Source: SIG578 sp045655125 (GTDB lineage: Bacteria; Bacillota; Clostridia; Oscillospirales; Ruminococcaceae). From it: 11,096 nucleotides of DNA. The position numbers and the translations under genes were made by a program. Within the stretch, counting starts at the first letter, position 1; every line of letters starts with the position of its first letter. The DNA lies in the NCBI GenBank assembly GCA_045655125.1, contig JAZOOR010000030.1, positions 1-11,096 on the forward strand, read 5' to 3'. The notes beneath the pieces are model-generated. The model ran no database searches. It worked only from the letters and a program-made list of their open reading frames with translations, and was not told the origin of the DNA. This document shows, piece by piece, positions 6,816-11,096 of the stretch.

Positions 6816-7325
6816 ATGAAAAACAAAAAAATCCTAAATCTGTCGCTGGGCGCAGTTTTTGCGGCGCTGATTTTTTTAGCAACTATGATACATATAAACA
6901 TAGGTGTTAACGGCGGATACATTCACATAGGAGACTGCATAGTTTATTTAACCGCAGCCATTCTGCCTGCCCCATATGCCGTTTCTGCGGCAGCTATTGG
7001 CGGTGCGCTCTCTGATGTGGCTAGCGGAGCTCCGCTATGGGTTTTGCCCACAATTCTTATTAAGGCTTTCTCGGCATTTTGCTTTACCTCTAAAAAGAGC
7101 ACTATTCTCTGCTCGAGAAACTATATTGCCCTCTTTATCAGCGCTTTTTTATGTGTTTTGGGATATTACATAGCCGAGGTTATTATTTACGGGTGCGGCT
7201 TTATAGTTCCCCTTGCATCTGTGCCTATGAATTTAATTCAGACTGTCGCCAGCGCCGTTTTATTTATAGCCATCGGTGTTATTTTTGACAGAATGGATTT
7301 AAAATCACGAATTTCCTGTATGTAA
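6816..7325 (+). CDS. ECF transporter S component, probable vitamin B6 precursor uptake
   Basis: This 169-residue integral membrane protein is nearly all hydrophobic, with about five or six segments. LGAVFAALIFLA in the first segment carries the Ala-x3-Ala type pattern used by S components to dock on the EcfT subunit. GGYIHIGDCIVYLTAAILP (about 32-50) and IGGALSDVASGAPLW are hallmarks of the ECF_trnsprt/DUF1393-like S subunits. S components bind a vitamin and need a shared EcfA/EcfA'/EcfT energising module, which is not in this window. The start is the ATG at 6816 with GGAGG 5 bases upstream; a TTG at 6804 overlaps that site and is not used. Being 16 bases after a B6 kinase suggests the substrate is pyridoxine, pyridoxal or pyridoxamine, trapped by phosphorylation after entry. 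The substrate is inference from context. Confidence 0.85.
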   Translation: MKNKKILNLSLGAVFAALIFLATMIHINIGVNGGYIHIGDCIVYLTAAILPAPYAVSAAAIGGALSDVASGAPLWVLPTILIKAFSAFCFTSKKSTILCSRNYIALFISAFLCVLGYYIAEVIIYGCGFIVPLASVPMNLIQTVASAVLFIAIGVIFDRMDLKSRISCM

Positions 7326-7327
7326 AT

Positions 7328-7355
7328 AAGCTCCGCGCTACTGCGCGGAGCTTTT
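7328..7355. terminator. Bidirectional terminator overlapping the end of the radical SAM gene
   Basis: AAGCTCCGCGC (7328-7338) pairs with GCGCGGAGCTT (7343-7353) around the loop TACT, with TTTT at 7352-7355. It follows the ECF gene stop by two bases. The converging radical SAM gene reads into it: its last codons form the right arm and its TAG stop lies at 7340-7338, at the loop edge. AT-rich sequence on both sides allows use in either direction. Confidence 0.88.
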
Positions 7356-8255
7356 ATAATTTCTACCTTGAATTATATCGTTTTCATCAAGATAGCGGCT
7401 TAAATCATTGAGTACTCTCTTTTTATCTGCGCTCCAGAGTGGTGCTACAAGGTCGCGCTTTGCTCCGTCACCTGTAAGGCGGCAAATCACCATGTCGGGA
7501 GGCAGGATTTCGAGTGCTTTTCCTACAAGCTCATAGTACTGCTGAGGCTCAAGAGCCGCAAACTCACCGTTTTGATACATATCACAAAGGCGCGTTCCCT
7601 TCAAAACGTGAAGAAGCTGAAGCTTTACTCCGTCGGCACCGCTTTGAGCCACATATGACACGGTTTGCATCATCATTTCGGGTGTTTCAAAGGGAAGTCC
7701 TAAAATAATATGTAATACCACTTCTGCACCGATTGCTTTGAGTTTTTTGACTGCCGTTTCATACTCTGACAGGGGGCAGCAGCGGTTTATAAGGCTTGCG
7801 GTAGAATCGTGAATTGTCTGAAGTCCGAGTTCAACTGTAAGAGGCTTTCTCTGGGCACACTCCTTTAGCACATCCATAATTTCATCGCCAAGGCAGTCTG
7901 CCCTTGTTGCTACCGAGATAGCGGAAATTTCGGGTAATTCTATAGCAAGGCTCAGGTGTTCTCTCAGCTTTTGAGGGGCAATATATGTGCTTGTAAAACT
8001 CTGAAAATATGCTACATATTTTGAGCCCTTATATTTCCCTTTTATCCTTTCTTTTGCCTCTTCTATCTGAAGCGGCAGACTTTTGCCTATGCTTGCGGCA
8101 AAGTCTCCCGAGCCTCCCGCCGAGCAGAAAATACAGCCTCCGGTGCCGCATCTACCATCGCGGTTAGGGCAGGAGCCCGCAATGCTGAGGCTTAGCTTAT
8201 AAAGCTTTGTGCCAAATTTCTTTTTTAGATATTCATTATACGAATAGTAACGCAA
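7338..8255 (-). CDS. TIGR01212-family radical SAM protein (YtqA/YhcC-like)
   Basis: This 305-residue protein starts at TTG 8255, with AAAAGGAG (8272-8265) 9 bases upstream. The TTG at 8264 directly abuts that site and is too close. With this start the protein opens RYYSYNEYLKKKFGTK, as family members do. The iron-sulfur motif CPNRDGRCGTGGCIFC provides Cys29, Cys41 and Cys44 for the 4Fe-4S cluster that cleaves S-adenosylmethionine, with an extra Cys36. The AGGSGDFA segment, VAYFQSFTSTYIAP, SVATRADCL, VELGLQTIHDSTASLINR and LHIILGLPFET are ordered as in the Elp3-like radical SAM barrel. The family is widespread in Firmicutes; its exact substrate is not something I can state from this sequence. 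The neighbouring genes give no clue, as it is transcribed alone from its own promoter. Confidence 0.9.
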   Translation of the reverse strand: MRYYSYNEYLKKKFGTKLYKLSLSIAGSCPNRDGRCGTGGCIFCSAGGSGDFAASIGKSLPLQIEEAKERIKGKYKGSKYVAYFQSFTSTYIAPQKLREHLSLAIELPEISAISVATRADCLGDEIMDVLKECAQRKPLTVELGLQTIHDSTASLINRCCPLSEYETAVKKLKAIGAEVVLHIILGLPFETPEMMMQTVSYVAQSGADGVKLQLLHVLKGTRLCDMYQNGEFAALEPQQYYELVGKALEILPPDMVICRLTGDGAKRDLVAPLWSADKKRVLNDLSRYLDENDIIQGRNYKSSAQ

Positions 8256-8277
8256 AAGCCTCAACTCCTTTTATAAC

Positions 8278-8307
8278 ATTATAGCATTTTCTGTATAGGC
8301 TTTGCAA
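8278..8307 (-). promoter_or_regulatory. Promoter for the radical SAM gene
   Basis: On the minus strand TTGCAA (8307-8302) and a perfect TATAAT (8283-8278) are spaced by 18 bases, very close to the gene: the inferred start would fall around 8271, almost at the ribosome binding site. The -35 hexamer is the same six base pairs as that of the divergent dehydratase promoter. Confidence 0.65.
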
Positions 8308-8329
8308 CGCAAAAGTTTTATGATATAAT
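8302..8329 (+). promoter_or_regulatory. Promoter for the NAD(P)HX dehydratase operon
   Basis: TTGCAA (8302-8307) and a perfect TATAAT (8324-8329) are separated by 16 bases, with TGA before the -10 giving an extended -10 (TGn). The transcript would begin about 20 bases before the ATG and leave just enough leader for the GGGAGGT ribosome binding site. Confidence 0.78.
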
Positions 8330-8354
8330 AAATAAAAAATGGCGGGAGGTTTTT

Positions 8355-9224
8355 ATGGACACCGTTTTGAGTTGTGAATACATAAAGCAGTTTTTAAAGC
8401 CTCGCCCTCGCGACTGCAACAAGGGCGATTTTGGAAAGCTTCTTATAATAGCTTCCTGCGCCGCTATGAGCGGCGCAGGGGCGATAGCGGCGCGTGCCGC
8501 ACTTCGCAGCGGAGTTGGGCTTTGCGCGGTTGCAAGCGCTGAGAGCGCGCTTTTGCCACTTAGAATTTCTACCCCCGAAGCGATAACTCTGCCTCTTTTA
8601 GAAACGCGAGACGGAAGAATTTCAAAAAAAGCTTTAAGCACAATTTTAGAATATTCAAAAAGCTGTACTGCCGCTGTTTTAGGCTGTGGGCTTTCGGTGT
8701 GTGGCGACACGGAAGACTTAGTTAAAGGTCTTTTGGCTAATCTGAGTATTCCCATAGTTTTAGATGCAGATGGAATAAATATAGCCGCGCGGAACATAAC
8801 AATATTAAGAGACACTTCGGCGCCGCTTATTATTACTCCGCATCTAAAGGAAATGTCCCGACTGTGTGGAAAAAGCGTTAGCGAAATCAAAACAAATAAG
8901 GAAGAAATCGCAGCCTCGTTTGCAAAAGAGCACAATGCCATTGTGGTTTTAAAGGATTTTGAGACAATCATAGCCTCTCCCGACAGAGATATAAGTATCT
9001 GCCGAGCGGGACACGCAGCTATGGCAAAGGGCGGCAGCGGGGATATGCTGTCGGGTATGATAGGCGCTTTTCTCGCTCAGGGATTTTCACCCAAGGACTC
9101 TGCCGAAACCGCCGTTTTTGTGCACGCTAAGGCAGGAGAGCTATGTGGGGATAGAATGGGAGATTACAGCGTTTTGGCAAGCGATATGACACGGGCGCTG
9201 CCAGAAGTGTTCCAAAGCATTTGA
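8355..9224 (+). CDS. nnrD: ADP/ATP-dependent NAD(P)H-hydrate dehydratase, stand-alone
   Basis: This 289-residue protein repairs damaged hydrated NADH and NADPH (NADHX/NADPHX) back to the usable coenzymes at the expense of ATP or ADP. It has the YjeF C-terminal ribokinase-like fold. CNKGDFGKLLIIAS (about 21-34) matches the KGxxG start of the domain, followed by GAGAIAARAALRSGVGL, DADGIN, ITPHLKEMSRL, and the catalytic AMAKGGSGDMLSGMIGAFLA near residues 227-244. ITPHLKEM departs from the common TPHPGEM, with Pro-Gly replaced by Leu-Lys. The YjeF N-terminal epimerase domain that is often fused is absent, and no epimerase gene is in the window. The ATG follows GGGAGGT by 6 to 7 bases. The lipoprotein gene follows after 43 bases without a terminator and is probably co-transcribed. 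Confidence 0.93.
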   Translation: MDTVLSCEYIKQFLKPRPRDCNKGDFGKLLIIASCAAMSGAGAIAARAALRSGVGLCAVASAESALLPLRISTPEAITLPLLETRDGRISKKALSTILEYSKSCTAAVLGCGLSVCGDTEDLVKGLLANLSIPIVLDADGINIAARNITILRDTSAPLIITPHLKEMSRLCGKSVSEIKTNKEEIAASFAKEHNAIVVLKDFETIIASPDRDISICRAGHAAMAKGGSGDMLSGMIGAFLAQGFSPKDSAETAVFVHAKAGELCGDRMGDYSVLASDMTRALPEVFQSI

Positions 9225-9267
9225 GCTGCGCGAAAAAGTTTGCGCCGCTTTCTAAAAGGAGCATTTT

Positions 9268-9789
9268 ATGAAAAAAATCATATCAGTTTTTTCCTTGCTT
9301 TTTATGACGCTATGTTTAGTTTCTTGCGCAGACAGTGCCGCAAATGACACTCTGCCGCAAACAAATAGACCTTTTTCGGCTGTGCTTGACATCGAAATCA
9401 AGGATTTTTCCGCCGACGCGTTTCTTACCTACAGAAACAGCGCGAGCGCGACTCTTGAATTAACCTCTCCAAAGGATTTGGAAACCCTTGTTTTTAATCT
9501 AGAGGGAGAAGAGCTTTCCGCAAAGTATAAGGGACTTGATTTCCCGTTAGATGACACAAACGGGCAGGCTGTTTCGGCGGCTCGGCTTATATTTTCGGCC
9601 ATTGCAAATGCAGGAAATTCAAAAGATGCCAAGATAGACAAGGAAAGAGATGAGTTTACAGTTTCGGGAAACGTTTTATCATATAACTATGAGATGGATT
9701 TTGACAGAATGAGCGGAGCGATAGAATCTTTTACCGTTCCCTCTCAGGACCTTGAGGTTGAATTTGAGAATTTTAAATTTTTAGGTTAA
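9268..9789 (+). CDS. Putative lipoprotein of unknown function
   Basis: This 173-residue protein has a lipoprotein signal peptide: basic MKK, hydrophobic core, and lipobox L17-V-S-C20. Cleavage would leave a lipid-anchored Cys20 on the outer face of the membrane. The mature part has alternating hydrophobic and polar stretches (AVLDIEIKDFSADAFLTYRN, TLVFNLEGEELSAKYKGLDF, LSYNYEMDFDRMSGAIESF), suggesting a beta-rich sheet, loosely like LolA/outer-membrane lipoprotein carrier folds. I do not recognise a specific family. The ATG has AAAAGGAG upstream. It lies 43 bases after the dehydratase, probably in the same transcript, which seems to end at the dyad at 9818-9866. Co-transcription with a metabolite-repair enzyme does not by itself imply a shared role. 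Confidence 0.8.
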   Translation: MKKIISVFSLLFMTLCLVSCADSAANDTLPQTNRPFSAVLDIEIKDFSADAFLTYRNSASATLELTSPKDLETLVFNLEGEELSAKYKGLDFPLDDTNGQAVSAARLIFSAIANAGNSKDAKIDKERDEFTVSGNVLSYNYEMDFDRMSGAIESFTVPSQDLEVEFENFKFLG

Positions 9790-9804
9790 TTTATTAAAAA
9801 ATGT

Positions 9805-9833
9805 TTGACAGAGCAGGCGGTTTTTGATATAAT
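9805..9833 (+). promoter_or_regulatory. Consensus sigma-A promoter for the alanine tRNA cluster
   Basis: TTGACA (9805-9810) and TATAAT (9828-9833) are both perfect and exactly 17 bases apart, with TGA before the -10. It is the strongest promoter in the window, as expected for stable RNA. Transcription should start near 9840, leaving a leader of about 27 bases before the first tRNA. The -10 lies inside the left arm of the dyad at 9818-9859. Confidence 0.93.
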
Positions 9834-9866
9834 AGCTTTTGCTGATATATCAAAAACCGTTTTTTT
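9818..9866 (+). terminator. Terminator-like dyad overlapping the tRNA promoter
   Basis: CGGTTTTTGATATA (9818-9831) and TATATCAAAAACCG (9846-9859) form a perfect 14-bp inverted repeat. The loop can extend the stem with AGC/GCT around TTTT, and seven T bases follow (9860-9866). For transcripts coming from the lipoprotein gene, 28 bases upstream of the left arm, this is a standard intrinsic terminator. Transcripts that start at the embedded promoter lack the left arm and so escape it. Confidence 0.75.
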
Positions 9867-9942
9867 GGGCCTGTAGCGCAGCTGGGAGCGCACCACACTG
9901 GCAGTGTGGGGGTCGTGGGTTCGAATCCCATCAGGTCCACCA
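9867..9942 (+). tRNA. tRNA-Ala (anticodon GGC)
   Basis: A 76-base cloverleaf with CCA encoded. The acceptor stem is GGGCCTG with CAGGTCC and carries the G3-U70 wobble that defines alanine identity. The D stem is GCGC/GCGC, the anticodon stem CCACA/TGTGG with loop CTGGCAG (anticodon GGC), and the T arm GTGGG-TTCGAAT-CCCAT. The discriminator is A73. It reads GCC and GCU codons. It begins directly after the T tract of the upstream dyad and is followed after two bases by a terminator hairpin. Confidence 0.97.
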
Positions 9943-9944
9943 TC

Positions 9945-9977
9945 TGCCCGTTGCCCATTTGGGCAGCGGGCATTTTT
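9945..9977 (+). terminator. Intrinsic terminator or processing hairpin between the two tRNA genes
   Basis: TGCCCGTTGCCC (9945-9956) pairs with GGGCAGCGGGCA (9961-9972) around ATTT, giving 12 pairs with one G-U, followed by TTTTT (9973-9977). It fits an intrinsic terminator for the GGC tRNA transcript. It starts two bases after the encoded CCA and ends five bases before the next tRNA, so it could also guide 3' and 5' processing of a joint precursor. Confidence 0.85.
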
Positions 9978-9981
9978 CTTT

Positions 9982-10057
9982 GGGCTTGTAGCTCAGCTGG
10001 GAGAGCGTTCGGTTCGCATCCGAGAGGTCGAGGGTTCGATCCCCTTCAAGTCCACCA
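9982..10057 (+). tRNA. tRNA-Ala (anticodon CGC)
   Basis: A 76-base cloverleaf with CCA encoded. The acceptor stem GGGCTTG/CAAGTCC again has G3-U70. The D arm is GCTC-AGCTGGGA-GAGC, the anticodon stem TTCGG/CCGAG with loop TTCGCAT (anticodon CGC, reading GCG), and the T arm GAGGG-TTCGATC-CCCTT. The discriminator is A73. No promoter is visible in the 39 bases after the first tRNA, so it seems to rely on read-through of the hairpin at 9945-9977. Confidence 0.96.
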
Positions 10058-10063
10058 CAAATC

Positions 10064-10087
10064 CGAGAGCTTGTTCTCGATTTTTTT
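10064..10087 (+). terminator. Intrinsic terminator after the tRNA pair
   Basis: CGAGAG (10064-10069) pairs with TTCTCG (10074-10079), six pairs including one G-U, around CTTG. An A and then seven T bases (10081-10087) follow. The stem is short but the T tract is strong, and it lies 6 bases after the second tRNA. Confidence 0.75.
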
Positions 10088-10137
10088 GTATAAATAGATA
10101 TAGGTTTTTATTTTATGCCGCAGTAAAGAGTGATTTT

Positions 10138-10695
10138 ATGCAAAATAAATTTAAACTTAAAATTTTTGATATAGACTCCCCTATATCCGAAAAGGAGTTT
10201 TTGCAGTTTATCAGCTTAATGGAAGAAGCATTTCCAAAAGAGGAAAGGCGTACACGAGAGGCTTTCTATGAACTTTGCAGAGGCTGTTCTAATTACAAAA
10301 TCCATTCTTTTTTTGATGATGAGAAGCTCGTTGCTTTCTTTACGCTATGGGAGTTTGAGTCTTTTAGATTTGGTGACCATTTTGCTGTAGCCTCAAGTGA
10401 AAGAAGCAAAGGAATAGGCGCGCATCTTTTATCAAAGGTTTTGTACCAGAGTCCTCTCCCCTTTATATTGGAGGTAGAGCCTGATACAAACGAAATTGCG
10501 GCGCGAAGAATAAATTTTTATCTGCGAAACGGTTTTGTAAAAAATGATTTTCCATATCTTCTTCCGCCTATGCAGGAGGGCTGTGATGCTATTCCAATGT
10601 ACATTATGAGTTATCCCAAAGCGCTCTCGGAATGTGACTTTGTAAAAATGCGCGATACTCTTTATAAAAATGTTTATAACGGATTTAAAGAATAA
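10138..10695 (+). CDS. GNAT family N-acetyltransferase
   Basis: This 185-residue protein transfers an acetyl group from acetyl-CoA to an unknown amine. The GNAT core is visible: LVAFFTLWEFES (about 64-75, strands 2-3), HFAVASSERSKGIGAHLLSKVL (81-102) with the pyrophosphate-binding R89-S-K-G-I-G94, LEVEP (strand 5, about 111-115), and NFYLRNGF (126-133), the usual F-Y-x-x-x-G-F helix. The ATG at 10138 is used because the frame upstream runs back through both tRNA genes. The ribosome binding site is weak (AAAGAG about 7 to 9 bases upstream), and no clear promoter was found in the 50 bases after the tRNA terminator. It stands alone between two terminators. The acceptor (antibiotic, protein N terminus, small molecule) cannot be read from sequence. 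Confidence 0.87.
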   Translation: MQNKFKLKIFDIDSPISEKEFLQFISLMEEAFPKEERRTREAFYELCRGCSNYKIHSFFDDEKLVAFFTLWEFESFRFGDHFAVASSERSKGIGAHLLSKVLYQSPLPFILEVEPDTNEIAARRINFYLRNGFVKNDFPYLLPPMQEGCDAIPMYIMSYPKALSECDFVKMRDTLYKNVYNGFKE

Positions 10696-10697
10696 AT

Positions 10698-10738
10698 TAA
10701 AGTAAAAAAGCTACCCGGTGGGTAGCTTTTTTACTTTA
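10698..10738. terminator. Long bidirectional terminator
   Basis: AAAGTAAAAAAGCTACCC (10699-10716) and its exact complement (10720-10737) flank the loop GGT, and one more T-A pair can form outside. The GC core is GCTACCC/GGGTAGC, with A6 and T6 tracts on the two sides. It serves the acetyltransferase on the left and the converging deacetylase on the right; the deacetylase TAA stop (10738-10736) lies in the outer end of the stem. Confidence 0.93.
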
Positions 10739-11096
10739 CAGGTCATATTCCGACCAAGTGTAGCCTTGTTTCCTTACATTTTCAATAGCGCTCGCTAAAA
10801 TGTTATTATTGGTTTTGGAAACAGCGTGCAAAAGGTAAATTGCGCCGTTATGCGCTCCGTTTTCTATTCTTTGGAGAGCCGCCTTGTCATCAGGCTGATT
10901 ATCGGTATCCCAGTCGACATAGGCAAAGCTCCAGAAAACGCTCTGATATCCGCACTCTTTGACGGTAGCGAGCATCCTCTGACTGAACTCACCTCTCGGA
11001 AAACGGAAAAGGCGCATTTCATAATTAAACTGCTCTTTAACAAGGTTATGGAGCCTCATTATTTCCTCTCGCGCCTCATCTAAGGAGCAGGAAGGC
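10736..11096 (-). CDS. pdaA: PdaA-like muramic-delta-lactam-biosynthetic de-N-acetylase, C-terminal part (5' end outside window)
   Basis: The frame is open to the right edge (codons from 11095), leaving 119 residues of the C-terminal part; an internal ATG at 11059 is not the start. RFPRGEFSQRML, GYQSVFWSFAYVDWDTDNQ and the LLHAVSKTNNNILASAI segment match polysaccharide deacetylases of the PdaA (delta-lactam-biosynthetic) group. These remove the acetyl group from muramic acid so that the spore cortex muramic-delta-lactam can form, outside the membrane of the developing spore. The expected Arg of the RxPRG motif and the His of LLH are present. The metal-binding Asp/His-x3-His motifs would be upstream of the window. 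It points to a spore former. A different peptidoglycan deacetylase remains possible, but the FWSFAYVDWD stretch favours PdaA. Confidence 0.85.
   Translation of the reverse strand, partial: PSCSLDEAREEIMRLHNLVKEQFNYEMRLFRFPRGEFSQRMLATVKECGYQSVFWSFAYVDWDTDNQPDDKAALQRIENGAHNGAIYLLHAVSKTNNNILASAIENVRKQGYTWSEYDL

Noticed and set aside
8256..8264. TTG at 8264 as the start of the radical SAM protein
   Set aside because: It directly abuts the AAAAGGAG site, leaving no spacing; the TTG at 8255 has a 9-base spacer and matches the family N terminus.
8318..8971. A 217-residue minus-strand frame opposite the NAD(P)HX dehydratase
   Set aside because: It is antisense to a clearly conserved enzyme, shows no recognisable motif, and would run across the dehydratase promoter and ribosome binding site.
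9904..10137. A 263-residue reading frame that would extend the acetyltransferase upstream
   Set aside because: The extra 78 residues translate most of the GGC tRNA, all of the CGC tRNA and two terminators; the GNAT fold begins after the ATG at 10138.
1..11096. CRISPR array, insertion sequence, phage genes, toxin-antitoxin pair or defence island
   Set aside because: No direct-repeat array, transposase, integrase or paired small genes were seen; the content is housekeeping with sigma-A-type signals throughout.

Overview
This window looks like a chromosomal segment of a spore-forming Clostridia (Firmicutes) bacterium, plausibly a gut Oscillospirales/Ruminococcaceae relative. The reasons are moderate AT-leaning composition, AGGAGG-type ribosome binding sites, TTG starts, consensus sigma-A promoters, intrinsic hairpin-plus-T terminators, and two genes of a kind used in sporulation or cortex making (a DacF-type D,D-carboxypeptidase and a PdaA-type muramic-lactam deacetylase). 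The family placement is inference; no rRNA or taxonomic marker is present. Genes are tightly packed and no gene-free stretch exceeds about 300 bases. No mobile element, CRISPR array, phage gene or recognisable defence island was seen.

Layout. Positions 1-655 (+): the tail of an alpha/beta hydrolase, then a family-6 type hypoxanthine/deoxyinosine DNA glycosylase, closed by a bidirectional terminator. Positions 673-2558 (-): pgi with a good promoter, followed by a small P-loop NTPase of unknown role. Positions 2606-5849 (-): a RING/zinc-ribbon membrane protein and galU as a likely operon from one strong promoter, then dacF, whose ribosome binding site lies in a 14-bp hairpin. Positions 5882-7355 (+): a pyridoxal/pyridoxamine kinase and an ECF transporter S component, read as a vitamin B6 uptake and trapping pair. 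Positions 7338-8307 (-): a TIGR01212-type radical SAM protein, convergent with the previous pair and ending inside the shared terminator. Positions 8302-9789 (+): a stand-alone NAD(P)HX dehydratase and an unrecognised lipoprotein. Positions 9805-10087 (+): two alanine tRNAs (anticodons GGC and CGC) behind a perfect consensus promoter. Positions 10138-10738: a GNAT acetyltransferase and a bidirectional terminator. From 10736 to the right edge (-): the C-terminal part of a PdaA-like deacetylase.

Functionally the segment is mostly housekeeping. It covers sugar-phosphate metabolism (pgi, galU), envelope and spore peptidoglycan (dacF, pdaA, and galU through UDP-glucose), cofactor salvage and repair (B6 kinase plus ECF S component; NADHX dehydratase), base-excision repair and tRNA supply. 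The most unusual signals are regulatory. One tRNA promoter has its -10 box inside the 5' arm of a long terminator-like dyad. A strong terminator sits between the two tRNA genes. Two divergent promoters appear to share one palindromic -35 hexamer. A hairpin masks the dacF Shine-Dalgarno. The least understood proteins are the small P-loop NTPase, the RING/zinc-ribbon membrane protein and the lipoprotein. I did not find convincing evidence of a wholly new multi-gene system.
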